Program-made: the position numbers and the translations under genes
The notes under the pieces: model-generated
What the model saw: the letters and a program-made list of their open reading frames with translations, nothing else
Database searches by the model: none
What the model was told of the DNA's origin: nothing
In this document: positions 1 to 8,397 of the stretch, piece by piece
How positions within the stretch are numbered: the first letter of the stretch is position 1
Layout of the letters: every line of letters begins with the position of its first letter
Assembly: GCA_013697825.1 (NCBI GenBank)
Contig: JACCWD010000161.1
Span: 1-35,167, forward strand
Source of the DNA: Rubrobacter sp.
GTDB lineage: Bacteria > Actinomycetota > Rubrobacteria > Rubrobacterales > Rubrobacteraceae
Reading direction: 5' to 3'
Length of the DNA: 35,167 nucleotides

Positions 1-502
1 GCCTCACCCCGACCGCCCCGCCGAGGAGGATGCCCCGCCCGCCGGATTGTTTTTGCAGATAATGCGCCCCGATCTGCGGCACGAGACGGCCGGCGATCTC
101 GCTCATCGGCGTGAGAACGGGGAGCCGACCATTCCCGTCCTTTATGGACTCGGAGGCGAACGCGACGCACCGCGAGTCGAGGAGAGAGCGCATCATGGCC
201 TTGTTTATGGGCAACGAGAGGAAAGAGAGGAGGATGGAGCTTTCCTTGAGATACACGCACTCCTCCGGCGTCGGCCCGTAAACCTTCACCATAAGCTCGG
301 AGCTCTCGTATACCTCGGCGGCTTCGTCGGCGACGACGGCCCCGGCCTCGCGGTATGCGTCGTCGGAGAGGCTCGACTCCGCCCCGGCCCCGGCCTCGAC
401 CGTCACGCGGTGTCCGGCGCGGGTGAGTTCGTTTACGGCGTGGGGCGTGAGGGAGACCCGGCTCTCATCCGGCGAAACTTCCCTGACGACCCCGATCCTC
501 AT
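1..502 (-). CDS. ald: Alanine dehydrogenase family protein, N-terminal part (runs off the window)
   Basis: The visible 167 residues are the N-terminal domain of the alanine dehydrogenase/transhydrogenase-alpha family. The protein starts MRIGVVREVS, has the lysine of the substrate pocket in MVKVYGP (residue 73), the stretch LTPMSEIAGR, and ends at the window edge in SGGRGILLGG. These last two match alanine dehydrogenase better than PntA. The family oxidatively deaminates L-alanine to pyruvate with NAD+. The start ATG overlaps the stop of the DUF3866 gene by 4 nt (ATGA), so the two are translationally coupled. Oddity: the position of the catalytic histidine (FLHLA in the family, H96 in the Mycobacterium enzyme) reads FLSLP, with Ser at residue 96. 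Family membership is clear; alanine dehydrogenase activity is doubtful. The NAD-binding half is outside the window. Confidence 0.88.
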   Translation of the reverse strand, partial: MRIGVVREVSPDESRVSLTPHAVNELTRAGHRVTVEAGAGAESSLSDDAYREAGAVVADEAAEVYESSELMVKVYGPTPEECVYLKESSILLSFLSLPINKAMMRSLLDSRCVAFASESIKDGNGRLPVLTPMSEIAGRLVPQIGAHYLQKQSGGRGILLGGAVGVR

Positions 503-1536
503 CCGGAATCTCCGCCTCCGGTGCCGCTTTCGGCGTCCTCCCCGAGGGCGAGCCACACGGCGGCGGCCGCCGCGTCGAAGAAGCATTCGTCGTCGGTGTA
601 TCTCCGTCCCATACTCTCGAAGGTTAACCTGAAGTCATCTTCCAATCCACCCGCACCGAAGGCGACCGGGACGTATTCGTGGCGCTCGGGGAGGCCGTCG
701 AGAGAAACGTCCGCGCCTTCCGGGATGGCGACGCGGCATCCGGCGAGCGCGGCTTCGAGGACGGAGCGGGTGTGGTGCGAAAGTCCGAAATGCCTCTCCC
801 GCCCATCGGCGAATGAGATGCGCGGGGCGAGGATCGGCTCCGCGCCGAGGGAAGCCGCCGCGTTCAACGACGAGGCCGCCGACATCCCGCCGTGTGCGTA
901 CCGGACACCCGTCCCGGCGACGCCCGGCCCGATCCCCGCGAGGATGAGATCCACGCCGGAGTCCGCCGCCGAAAGGAGCGCCGAATACTCGTTCACCGTC
1001 TCGATATCCCCCCCGAAGCAATTCCCGGAGGACACGACTACATGGAGAAGGTTCTTCTCTTCGAGTTCCGAAACCGAGCGCGAGAAGGAAACCGGAAGCG
1101 CCCCCCCTTCGCGCCACACGAAAGCAACCCGGCGCCCCGGACGCACGTTCGCCGCCGCCGCGCACGCGACCGGAAGGTGCGAATGGAGCGGAAGCACGAC
1201 GACCGGAACTCCGGCGAGGCTCTCCGCCCCGCTCGCCGGGGAAGCCGCGGGAAACTGGACGGGCGTATACGGGAGCTTCACGAAATGCCCGTCGTTCTCC
1301 GGCGCGTCGCCGCCCCCGCCCGGCAAAATGAACGCCACACCTCCGGTTCCGAGGCGCATCTCGACACCGACGGTGTTCGCGAGCACGACGCCGCCGACTT
1401 CCGGCGGCGCGCCGAGTTCGGGGTAGAAAATTCCGGGATGCTCCTCCCCGGCGAGAGGGCCGTCCATGATCCGGAGCTCCGTCCGGCTCCCCTCGCCTTC
1501 CACCGAAAGCACCTCGGCGCTGCGTATGGCCGTCAT
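499..1536 (-). CDS. DUF3866 family protein
   Basis: A 345-residue protein I recognise as DUF3866, an uncharacterised family found near pyrG and ald in Actinobacteria and Firmicutes. It has a beta-rich N-terminus (MTAIRSAEVLSVEGEG), then Gly-rich segments typical of the family: VVLPLHSHLPVACAAA around residue 115, SSGNCFGGDIETVNEY around 165, and GIGPGVAGTGVRYAHGG around 200. There is no signal peptide and no evident membrane helix, so it is probably cytoplasmic. An AAGGGGG ribosome site lies 8 nt before the ATG. It overlaps the downstream alanine dehydrogenase-type gene by 4 nt and follows an unknown ORF after about 50 nt. Function is unknown; the conserved HSH and GNCFGGD residues could form an active site, but that is speculation. 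Confidence 0.82.
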   Translation of the reverse strand: MTAIRSAEVLSVEGEGSRTELRIMDGPLAGEEHPGIFYPELGAPPEVGGVVLANTVGVEMRLGTGGVAFILPGGGGDAPENDGHFVKLPYTPVQFPAASPASGAESLAGVPVVVLPLHSHLPVACAAAANVRPGRRVAFVWREGGALPVSFSRSVSELEEKNLLHVVVSSGNCFGGDIETVNEYSALLSAADSGVDLILAGIGPGVAGTGVRYAHGGMSAASSLNAAASLGAEPILAPRISFADGRERHFGLSHHTRSVLEAALAGCRVAIPEGADVSLDGLPERHEYVPVAFGAGGLEDDFRLTFESMGRRYTDDECFFDAAAAAVWLALGEDAESGTGGGDSG

Positions 1537-1585
1537 TCGGTCGCCCCCTTCAATCGCTCCGGGGAGCGAAGTCGAAGCGAAAGCA

Positions 1586-2107
1586 TCACACTACCCTCCA
1601 TGCCGAACGCGCCTCGATGAAGTTCCGAAATGACTCCGCGTATTCGCCGTCTTCCCCGCAACAACCCACCCACACGTCTCCGCCGGAAGGGGGTCGCCAA
1701 AGAACATCCATACGTACCGGAAACCCGGCCTCCGAAAGCTCGCGGTGCATCTCCGCGACCGCCTCCTCGTCCGCCGACTTCGGATCCGCCCCGCGCACGA
1801 CCTTGATTTCGAGAACCGCGTCGAGTAGCGCGGCGGCCTCGGATATGCGGCGCATCACCGCCTCGACCGCGCTTCCCATGCACTCGCGGTCGAGGGCCAT
1901 GACCTCACCCTCGACTATAAGCTCCCCCGCCTCTCCCTCTCGCTGAGAGATATTCGCCCTCGCCCCCCCATCGAAGAATTCGAGCATCGTTCGGGGTATT
2001 ATGTGGAAATCTGGCGGATGCTCCCGAGATCGGCCATTGTTTTCCTCGGTCATTTCGTCCGGGCCGGGTGTGATCCTTCCGTCTTTTCGGGTGAGAGTCG
2101 CCTCCAC
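1586..2107 (-). CDS. Hypothetical protein downstream of pyrG, start uncertain
   Basis: I do not recognise this protein. The frame is open with balanced amino-acid composition from about the pyrG stop (2209) to 1586. In gene order this is the slot where actinobacteria often carry small unknown ORFs between pyrG and the DUF3866 gene. The C-terminal 130 residues contain an alternating strand/helix pattern (LEFFDGGARANISQ, LIVEGEVMALDREC, AVLEIKVVRGADP, VRMDVLWRPP) and end EARSAWRVV. The start is unclear. I give GTG at 2107, which has GGAG 8 nt upstream. An ATG near 2070 is possible. Protein-like sequence also continues back to a CTG that overlaps the pyrG stop. The upstream extension inside pyrG looks like a shadow (Arg-rich). 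Confidence 0.5.
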   Translation of the reverse strand: MEATLTRKDGRITPGPDEMTEENNGRSREHPPDFHIIPRTMLEFFDGGARANISQREGEAGELIVEGEVMALDRECMGSAVEAVMRRISEAAALLDAVLEIKVVRGADPKSADEEAVAEMHRELSEAGFPVRMDVLWRPPSGGDVWVGCCGEDGEYAESFRNFIEARSAWRVV

Positions 2108-2208
2108 GCGGGTGGCTCCGGCGGCGCGGGTGAGGATGGTTCCCGCCGGGATGTCGGGGATGAGGGCGAGGGTGGTTTGGGCGATTCTCTTTTTGGTTCC
2201 GGCGGGGG

Positions 2209-3870
2209 TCAGTTCGAGGGCCGTTCGCTCGCGGGTTCGGCGGGGACGCGCTCTCCGCTTCTCTCTTTGCTTCCCTCTTCGGCGCATGCTCCGACGAAGC
2301 CGTCGAAGAGGGGATGCGGGCGGAGGGGACGGCTCTTGAATTCCGGGTGGAACTGGCTGCCGATGAAGAACGGGTGGTTTCGAAGCTCGGAGATCTCGAC
2401 CAGTTTCCCGTCGGGGGAGGTGCCGGAGAACGTCATGCCCGCTTCTTCGAGGACTTCGCGGTAATCGTTGTTCACCTCGTAGCGGTGGCGGTGGCGTTCG
2501 TGGACGAGGTCGGTTTCATATACCTCGAAGGCGAGGGTTCCGGGTTCGAGTTTGCACGGCCACGAGCCGAGTCGCATCGTCCCACCGAGATCCACGCCGA
2601 CTTGATCCGGCATGATGCCGACGACGGGATGCGGGGTCTCCTCGTCGAATTCCGTCGAGTTCGCCATCTCGAGTCCGGCGACGTTGCGGGCGTATTCGAC
2701 GACGGCGATTTGCATCCCGAGGCAAAGCCCGAGATACGGCTTCCCGCTCTCTCGCGCATACCTCGCCGCGCCGACCATTCCTTCGACGCCTCGTTCCCCG
2801 AAGCCGCCGAAGACGACCATGCCGTCGGCGGAGTCGAGGCGTTCGGCGACGTTTTCGGGGGTGTCGAGCTGCTCGGAGTCCACCCAGTCGAGTTCGACGT
2901 TCACGTTGTGGGCACCGCCCGCGTGTTCGAGGGCTTCGACGACCGAGAGATATGCGTCGCGGAGTTTTATGTACTTCCCGATCACCGCCACCTTCACCGT
3001 CTCCTCGGCGGATTTCAGGCGGCCGACGAGGTCGCGCCACTCTTCGAGGCGGGCGGGCGGGGCGGCGAGGCCGAGCTTGTCGAGGACGAGCTCGTCGAGG
3101 CCCGCGTCGTGGAGGTGGAGCGGGATGTCGTAAAGCGTCTCGACATCCTCGGCGGGGATCACCGAGTCGAGATCCGCGTCGCCGAAGAGCGCGATCTTCT
3201 TCCGGATGTCCTCGGCTATGGGTCGGTCGGCGCGGCAAAGGAGAACGTCCGCCGAGATGCCGATCTCACGCAAACGCTGCGTCGAATGCTGCGTCGGCTT
3301 CGTTTTGAGTTCCCCCGCCGCGTCGATGTACGGCACATACGAGACGTGCATATACAAAACATTCTTCCGCCCGACATCGTTTCGGAATTGCCGGATCGCC
3401 TCCAAAAACGGGAGGCTTTCGATGTCGCCGACCGTGCCGCCGATCTCGGTGATGACGATGTCTTTGTCTTTCCCGAGGCGGCCGATGCGGTTCTTTATCT
3501 CGTTGGTTATGTGCGGGATGACTTGAACGGTCGCGCCGAGATAGTCGCCCCGCCTCTCGCGGCTAATGACCTCCCAGTAAACCGAACCCGTCGTCACGTT
3601 CGAGAGCTTGCCGAGGTTCTCGTCCAAAAACCTCTCGTAGTGGCCGAGGTCGAGGTCGGTCTCGGCGCCGTCGTCGGTGACGAAGACTTCGCCGTGCTGG
3701 TACGGGTTCATGGTTCCGGGGTCGACGTTTATGTACGGGTCGAATTTCTGGAGGACGACCTTGAACCCCCGGCTTTTGAGGAGCATCGCGAGGGCGGCGG
3801 CGCTCGTCCCTTTGCCGATGGACGAAACGACGCCGCCCGTCACAAAGATGTATTTCGTCTCGCCGTTCAT
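2209..3870 (-). CDS. pyrG: CTP synthase
   Basis: This enzyme makes CTP from UTP, ATP and glutamine, the last step of pyrimidine nucleotide synthesis, in the cytosol. All hallmarks are present in its 553 residues. The N-terminal synthetase has [14 protein letters not shown] (residues 9-22, P-loop), [14 protein letters not shown] and [16 protein letters not shown]. The class I glutamine amidotransferase has the catalytic Cys in GLCLGMQIA (about residue 380) and the His/Glu pair in QFHPEF near the end. Length matches the family (530-560), with a short Ser/Glu-rich tail. The start ATG overlaps the stop of the MraY-like gene by 4 nt. The neighbours match the Mycobacterium order recN-steA-mctB-pyrG. 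Confidence 0.99.
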   Translation of the reverse strand: MNGETKYIFVTGGVVSSIGKGTSAAALAMLLKSRGFKVVLQKFDPYINVDPGTMNPYQHGEVFVTDDGAETDLDLGHYERFLDENLGKLSNVTTGSVYWEVISRERRGDYLGATVQVIPHITNEIKNRIGRLGKDKDIVITEIGGTVGDIESLPFLEAIRQFRNDVGRKNVLYMHVSYVPYIDAAGELKTKPTQHSTQRLREIGISADVLLCRADRPIAEDIRKKIALFGDADLDSVIPAEDVETLYDIPLHLHDAGLDELVLDKLGLAAPPARLEEWRDLVGRLKSAEETVKVAVIGKYIKLRDAYLSVVEALEHAGGAHNVNVELDWVDSEQLDTPENVAERLDSADGMVVFGGFGERGVEGMVGAARYARESGKPYLGLCLGMQIAVVEYARNVAGLEMANSTEFDEETPHPVVGIMPDQVGVDLGGTMRLGSWPCKLEPGTLAFEVYETDLVHERHRHRYEVNNDYREVLEEAGMTFSGTSPDGKLVEISELRNHPFFIGSQFHPEFKSRPLRPHPLFDGFVGACAEEGSKERSGERVPAEPASERPSN

Positions 3871-4667
3871 GCGCCGCGCCCCAAATTATCGAACCAACGC
3901 AAAATACCAACCTCCTCTATAACTCTGGATATCGAAGAGAACTCGGCGACGAGGGTGAGGGCGAAGACCGCCGCCCCCGCGGCCCACCACGCGACTGACG
4001 GCCCGGTCGCCGCAACGAGGCAGCCGAGCAAAGACCCGACTCCGACCGCTCCCGCATCACCGAGCATCATACGCGCTTTGAGATCGAAATAAAACAACGA
4101 CAATACCCCCCCGAAAACCCCGACCATCGCCAAAACCGACCACCCCGGCGCGACGAGGAGCATCGCCGCCGCCGGAAGGCCGACGAACTTCACCGCCCGC
4201 CCCGGACGCACGTCGAAGAGGTTTCCGAGGTTCGCGCACCCGGCGAGGACGAACGCCGCGTAAAGCGCCTCGAAGCTGTATCCGTAAAAGTACCGCCCGA
4301 CGAAGAGCGCGCCGAGGGTGAGGGCGATGATCTTCACCATTCCCGTGGTCATCCGGCCCCCGACGAGCGAGCCGAGATGCCCTTTGAAACCCCGAGCCTC
4401 CCCGCTCCCGCGAACGTCGTCATAGAAACCCACGAGAACCGCGAGAAGAACGTACCCGGCGAGCAAAGTCCCGTCCCACCAAACCCCGACGAGGCTCCCC
4501 GACCCGAGCGTGATCGTCACGAGTATTATGGGTAAAAAACACACTCCGGCGGCGGTCGGGATGAGCTTTCCGGCGAAGTTCGGGCGTTCGGGGAGGAAGC
4601 TCTTCGCCGCCTCGAACGCGAGGATGGTCGTGGCGAAGCCGAGGAGAAAGAGGGTCGCAGAGATCAC
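3867..4667 (-). CDS. MraY/WecA-like glycosyl-1-phosphate transferase (GT4-type membrane enzyme)
   Basis: A 266-residue polytopic membrane protein with roughly eight hydrophobic segments, starting [20 protein letters not shown]. It keeps the family's acidic motifs: GFYDDVRG (about residue 81), [12 protein letters not shown] (about 147) and [14 protein letters not shown] (about 201). The family transfers a sugar-1-phosphate from a UDP-sugar to polyprenyl phosphate. It is shorter than true MraY (about 320-360) and lies outside a mur/dcw cluster, so a role in a secondary glycan or lipid carrier is more likely than the essential peptidoglycan step. The start is GTG, overlapping the previous small ORF by 4 nt (GTGA), and the stop overlaps pyrG. 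A GT2 enzyme just upstream suggests the two act in one glycan pathway; the exact substrate cannot be read from the sequence. Confidence 0.8.
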   Translation of the reverse strand: MISATLFLLGFATTILAFEAAKSFLPERPNFAGKLIPTAAGVCFLPIILVTITLGSGSLVGVWWDGTLLAGYVLLAVLVGFYDDVRGSGEARGFKGHLGSLVGGRMTTGMVKIIALTLGALFVGRYFYGYSFEALYAAFVLAGCANLGNLFDVRPGRAVKFVGLPAAAMLLVAPGWSVLAMVGVFGGVLSLFYFDLKARMMLGDAGAVGVGSLLGCLVAATGPSVAWWAAGAAVFALTLVAEFSSISRVIEEVGILRWFDNLGRGA

Positions 4668-4948
4668 GGCGCACCTCGCCGGGCATTCGCCGCGCGCGTC
4701 GTCGCCGCGCTTCTCGCCGCCGTTTCCGGCGCCACCGTTTTCGACATCGAACCGGGGGAGGCCACGACGAAGCCGCCGAAACTCGCGGCGCGGTCTCCGA
4801 TGCGGTGAGGGACGACGTGGTGGAAGGCGTCATTGCGGCTCGGCTCGGCGGCTCGACGTTCGGAGCGGCCCGCCGCGCGAGGTGGAGCGAGTACGGAAGC
4901 CGCGTTTTCCGGCGCGAGGCTAATACGCGGCGATCTCGTGTCCTTCAC
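4664..4948 (-). CDS. Possible small ORF between GT2 and the MraY-like gene
   Basis: A frame of 94 codons fills the gap between two glycan genes. Its GTG overlaps the stop of the GT2 gene (GTGA, 4945-4948), and its stop overlaps the GTG of the MraY-like gene (4664-4667). The double 4-nt overlap is what a real operon member would show. Against this, the product is rich in Ala, Arg, Ser and Pro with no recognisable domain, helix or signal. A hand count gives about 76% GC at third and 67% at second codon positions, which is not a clear coding signature. An ATG lies one codon upstream (4951). It could be a true small protein, a coupling ORF or chance. Confidence 0.3.
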   Translation of the reverse strand: MKDTRSPRISLAPENAASVLAPPRAAGRSERRAAEPSRNDAFHHVVPHRIGDRAASFGGFVVASPGSMSKTVAPETAARSAATTRAANARRGAP

Positions 4949-5628
4949 CATTTCAAGCGTTCTCCGCGAAGGGCTTTCACTATATCGAGCCCTTGCCGGG
5001 CGCGGTGTGCGAATCCGGAGAGCGATCTCCCGGTCGGGCGGTGGGAGAGGCTTATCGGGATCTCGACGGGCTTTATCCCCGCTTCGAGGAGGTCGAGGGT
5101 CATCCCGACCTCCGAGCCGAAGCCGGGGGCGATGCCGGGGAGCGCGTCGAGTGCGGAGGCGAGAAGGGCGCGCTGGCCGGAGAGAGGCTCGATCGGCGTG
5201 AACCCGGTCTGGCGGCGGATGGAGCGGCGGGCGAAGTTTTTGACCATTCCGAAGCCGCCGCCCGAGGCGACGCTCTTCGGGAAGGCGGCGATGACGGCGG
5301 GAGACTCCCCGCTGAGGGCGGATAAAAGCGCATCGAGGCCCGACGACGACGAGCCGAGATCCCCGTCGGCGAGAAGGACGGCTTCCGGGGAAAAGCTGCG
5401 CGCACGCGAGATTCCGGCGAGGAGGGCTCCGCCTTTCCCGTGCTTGTTCGAGGCGTGGATCACATCGGCACCCATCTCGTCGGCGATGCTCGCCGTATTA
5501 TCCGTGCTTCCGTTGTCCACGACGACGATGCGGGAAATCCCAGAAATTCCTCGCACGGCATCGATGGTTTCAGCGAGGGTCGCGGCTTCGTTTCGGGCGG
5601 GGATCACGGCTGTGACGGACAATTTCAC
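4945..5628 (-). CDS. Family 2 glycosyltransferase
   Basis: A 227-residue GT-A fold enzyme that moves a sugar from a nucleotide donor. The N-terminal Rossmann-like half has VTAVIPARNEAATLAETID (residues 5-23), the donor-site strand RIVVVDNGSTDNTA (about 33-46), then GKGGALLAGI and the metal-binding strand AVLLADGDLG (about 83-92). The acceptor half carries PLSGQRALLASALD and GSEVGMTLDLLEAG, as in GpgS/DPM-type enzymes. There is no transmembrane helix, so it is a soluble or membrane-associated enzyme. The start is GTG with no clear ribosome site. The gene is followed through 4-nt overlaps by the small ORF and the MraY-like enzyme. Synthesis of a lipid-linked or surface glycan is a reasonable inference; the sugar is unknown. 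Confidence 0.88.
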   Translation of the reverse strand: MKLSVTAVIPARNEAATLAETIDAVRGISGISRIVVVDNGSTDNTASIADEMGADVIHASNKHGKGGALLAGISRARSFSPEAVLLADGDLGSSSSGLDALLSALSGESPAVIAAFPKSVASGGGFGMVKNFARRSIRRQTGFTPIEPLSGQRALLASALDALPGIAPGFGSEVGMTLDLLEAGIKPVEIPISLSHRPTGRSLSGFAHRARQGLDIVKALRGERLKW

Positions 5629-5883
5629 GGGGCAAGTTTACAAGGTTGGCGAGCGGTTGCGATGCGCCGTTCGACGGCGAGGCCGAGCCTCCGGCAACTC
5701 GGCGCCATATAGATCGCGCTCTCGAAATGAGAGAGGCACCCCTCGACGCGAACGGCGGGGGGGCGGCTCGGCAGGGAAGCATTTCCTGAAGCCTGGCTCG
5801 GCGAAGGGCCGACCATCCCGCGACTCGCTGTGGGAGCGAAGCGGGGCGGCGTGCGCGGTCTTCGCCCTTCGCCGAAAACCGCT
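5629..5883. other. Intergenic spacer between the MctB/SteB-like gene and GT2
   Basis: No ORF with protein-like composition is seen on either strand. The spacer is GC-rich and holds fragments of the GAGCGAAGCG type found in other spacers (near 5832-5841). No convincing promoter or intrinsic terminator was found, so whether GT2 is cotranscribed with the genes before it is open. Confidence 0.5.
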
Positions 5884-6699
5884 TTATTCCGGCGGGGGCG
5901 GGAAGAGTTCGGAGGCGGTGTCTTTGGTTCCGTACGATCCGTCGTCGTCGGTGGCGAGGAGTTGTATGATCGCCGCCCTCCCGGCCCCGGTGTCGGCGTT
6001 GTCAACGGAGGCGAGGCCCGCGCTCTGGAACAGCTCGACCTCCGAGCGCCCCGCGTCCGACGCCTCGGCGGCGACTATCCGCAAACCCGCGTCCTCCCAA
6101 ACCTCGAACATCTCCGCCTGCGCCTCGTTGAGCGCGTCGAGAGTTCCCGATGGAGCCTCCGGCGGAAGCCCCCCGCCCCCGACGAAGACGACGGCCTGCG
6201 GCGGCATCGTGTCATCCGTCGCTTCGAGGACGGAGAGGGCGACGGATGCATAGTCGCCCTGGATCGGGGTCGTCGCCTCGACGCCGCTCGTCACCTCGGC
6301 GGCGGAGGACGGCACTTCGAGGGTCTCGGCGAACGCGACATCCGCCCCGGCGGTCGCGAGCGCGTCCGCGACCCCCTCGACCGTCTCCGGGTCGGCGAAG
6401 GGGCCGGAGACGAGGGCGACCTCGAAGCCGATGAGGCGGTCGGAGATCATCGTCTCCGCCATCGCCCCCTCGACGTTCTCGTCGGCGGCGGTTCTTTCCT
6501 GAAGGCTCGCTATCTGGCTGTCCCGAGCCTCGATCTCGACCCGCTGGTCGTCGAGCCTTTCCTGTATGCCCGTGATCTCCGCCTCCAGCTTCTCGCTCAC
6601 GACCCCCTCGTCCGCCACCGCCACCCCGAGCAATATCCCGATCGCGAGCGCGAGGAACACCGAGATGAGCGAGATGAGATGGTACCGAAGGTCAGGCAT
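5884..6699 (-). CDS. MctB/SteB-like membrane-anchored coiled-coil protein
   Basis: A 271-residue protein of the MctB (copper transport outer membrane protein, Rv1698)/SteB family. It starts MPDLRYHLISLISVF, followed by one transmembrane helix (about residues 7-27, FLALAIGILLGVAVADEG) and a coiled coil (about 30-68, EKLEAEITGIQERLDDQ...). A mixed alpha/beta domain follows with FEVALVSGPFADPETV and QAVVFVGGGGLPPE, and a Pro-rich end. I chose ATG 6699 because the helix begins there and GGGGAG precedes it; the upstream frame is not protein-like. It follows steA, exactly as in mycobacteria and corynebacteria, where the pair acts in cell separation. A copper-channel role is less likely if this organism has no mycolate outer membrane (inference). 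Confidence 0.8.
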   Translation of the reverse strand: MPDLRYHLISLISVFLALAIGILLGVAVADEGVVSEKLEAEITGIQERLDDQRVEIEARDSQIASLQERTAADENVEGAMAETMISDRLIGFEVALVSGPFADPETVEGVADALATAGADVAFAETLEVPSSAAEVTSGVEATTPIQGDYASVALSVLEATDDTMPPQAVVFVGGGGLPPEAPSGTLDALNEAQAEMFEVWEDAGLRIVAAEASDAGRSEVELFQSAGLASVDNADTGAGRAAIIQLLATDDDGSYGTKDTASELFPPPPE

Positions 6700-7224
6700 T
6701 TTGCTCCCCGTCCGGGTTTCCGAGGCTCCGCCGGGAGGCGAACCTTCGTGGAGCGGCATGCTTTCGGGGATTTCGGGAGTCGGGAGGTCGCATCGCGTCG
6801 CGTTCCGCGCCGCCCGCTTCGAGAGTCGGGGTTCGGAAGGGGCATGGGGGCGAAGTTTCCGCGATTTTTGCGGAGGCGAAGCCCGCCGCGCCTCCGCAAC
6901 GCGCCGTAAAGGCGTCGAAGACGCGGAGCCTCCGTCGAGGCTCGGTTCGAGGACGGCGGGAGTTTGCGGGGCGAATGGTCGGGGGTCGGGGAAAGCGCGG
7001 CATCGAAACCCATGCCCGCCGAAGGCCCGTTCGAGTCCGGCGGGAGTTTGTCGGGCGGGGATTCGAGAACACCCCGGCCCCCGAAGCGGGCGAAAGCGAA
7101 CGGCTCCCAAAACGAGCGGAGCGGAACGCGACGCGAACGGCTCCCGACTCCCGGCGAGCGGAGTCGAAGGCGAAGCGCGCGTGTCGGAATATCCCGGAAA
7201 TTTCGGCCATCTCCCCTTCGTGGT
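6700..7224. other. 525-nt non-coding spacer carrying an inverted repeat
   Basis: No plausible gene on either strand: the open frames here are Arg/Pro-rich shadows. An imperfect inverted repeat lies at 6774-6812 and 7113-7153. The left copy has CGGGAGTCGGGAG followed by CGCGTCGCGTTCCG; the right copy has the reverse complements in mirrored order. Inside it is a partial direct repeat of the type TCGAG..CGGCGGGAGTTTG, near 6943-6963 and 7040-7062. The layout is that of a small repeat doublet inserted between steA and its partner gene. Confidence 0.6.
6774..7153. repeat. Imperfect inverted repeat pair (REP-doublet-like), about 300 nt apart
   Basis: The left arm 6774-6812 contains CGGGAGTCGGGAG, then CGCGTCGCGTTCCG (6794-6807). 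The right arm 7113-7153 contains the exact complement CGGAACGCGACGCG (7122-7135), then CTCCCGACTCCCG. The same words recur in other spacers of this window (21903-21953, for example). No transposase ORF lies between the arms. Confidence 0.6.
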
Positions 7225-8397
7225 TTATATGCCAAGCAAAAGTCGAAGTCGTATCGCGAGCAAATTGAAGATGTCCGCTATCTGCTCGGAAGAATACACG
7301 ACCGCCGACACCGCGATAAGCCCCGCCGCCACGAGCGCGACGAGCATCGCCGGGGAAACATGCCCCGGATACAGCTTCGACACTCCCTTCGCGTCCACGA
7401 GCTTCGCCCCCACCTTGAGCCGCGTGAGGAACGTGGAGGATGCCCCTTTCCTCCCTTTGTCGAGGAACTCCACAAGCCCGACGTGCGTTCCGACGGCGAC
7501 GATTAGCTCCGCCCCGCATTGCTCGGCGATGAGGATGGCGATGTCTTCGGAGAGGCCGGGCGCGGGGAGGGTGTTCGCGCCTTTTATCCTGGCCCTCCGG
7601 ACGCGCTCCATGCCGGGGGCGTTCCCATTCGGGTATGCGTGGACGAGGACGTGCCTCGACGAATGGAGGCCGTGCTCGGAGACCGAGTCCATGTCGCCGA
7701 AGAGGAGATCCGTCCTCCATCCCGCCTCGATCACGGCGTCCGCGCCGCCGTCCACCGAGATGACGAACGGCTTCATCCCGCGGAGGTACGGGCCGAGCGC
7801 CGCGAGATCCTGGCGATAGTCGTACCCCCGCACCACCACGAGAACCTGCCGCCCGCGGATCTCCCGCGAAAGACCCTCCGGCACATCGAGCGTCGAATAG
7901 AGAAGCCCCTTCTCGATCCGCATGTACTCCACCGTGTTTTGCGCGAAGCTCTCCAATGCGTCCCCGACGACCTCCCGGCTCTCCCGCAGCCGCCGCTCCG
8001 CCGTCTCCTCGTCCAAATGCTCCCCGACCGCGATGAGTTCGCCGCCCTTGAAAAGCCCGTCCCCCCGGAGCTCGATCTCATCCCCGTCCCCGATGAGCTC
8101 GAAAACTTTCCTCCCGACCCCGTCGAGGATATATACGCCCGCCCGAGCGAGAATGAACGGCCCGAGGTTCGGATACATCCCCGTCGCCGAACCCGCCGCG
8201 TTCACCACCGCCCCCACCCCGGACTCCACGAGCGTCTCCGCCGTAACCCGGTCGAGGTTCTCATGGTCAACGATGGGTATGCACTTCCCGTCGAGGCGAG
8301 GGACAAGCTCCTTCGTCTTCTTCCCGACAACCGCCCGACCCGAGAGCCGGAAATCCCCACCCGGCCCGCCGTTCTCGATAAACCCGTTCTCTTTCAC
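7225..8397 (-). CDS. steA: SteA-like cytokinetic ring protein
   Basis: A 390-residue homologue of SteA (Rv1697 in Mycobacterium), a thiamine-pyrophosphokinase-fold protein linked to septal cell separation. The first 160 residues form the family's N-terminal domain (LDGKCIPIVDHENLDR, VVNAAGSATGMYPNLGP). The catalytic-fold domain follows, with FVISVDGGADAVIEAGW and LLFGDMDSVSE (about residue 225) and SEDIAILIAEQCGAELIVAVG. One transmembrane helix lies near the C-terminus (about 350-372, HVSPAMLVALVAAGLIAVSA). The GTG start overlaps the recN stop by 4 nt (GTGA). The next gene encodes its usual MctB/SteB partner, here separated by a 525-nt repeat-bearing spacer rather than tightly linked. Confidence 0.85.
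   Translation of the reverse strand: MKENGFIENGGPGGDFRLSGRAVVGKKTKELVPRLDGKCIPIVDHENLDRVTAETLVESGVGAVVNAAGSATGMYPNLGPFILARAGVYILDGVGRKVFELIGDGDEIELRGDGLFKGGELIAVGEHLDEETAERRLRESREVVGDALESFAQNTVEYMRIEKGLLYSTLDVPEGLSREIRGRQVLVVVRGYDYRQDLAALGPYLRGMKPFVISVDGGADAVIEAGWRTDLLFGDMDSVSEHGLHSSRHVLVHAYPNGNAPGMERVRRARIKGANTLPAPGLSEDIAILIAEQCGAELIVAVGTHVGLVEFLDKGRKGASSTFLTRLKVGAKLVDAKGVSKLYPGHVSPAMLVALVAAGLIAVSAVVYSSEQIADIFNLLAIRLRLLLGI

Noticed and set aside
2314-4092. 592-codon plus-strand open frame, and similar long plus-strand frames such as 8427-10190 and 47-1426
   Set aside because: They lie antisense to pyrG, recN and ald/DUF3866, whose products are unmistakable. Their composition (Glu/Asp/Val/Arg runs) is that of the mirrored codons of GC-rich genes.
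6700-7110. 137-codon N-terminal extension of the MctB/SteB-like protein
   Set aside because: Arg/Pro-rich, lies over repeat DNA, and would bury the membrane helix that normally starts about 7 residues from the N-terminus.
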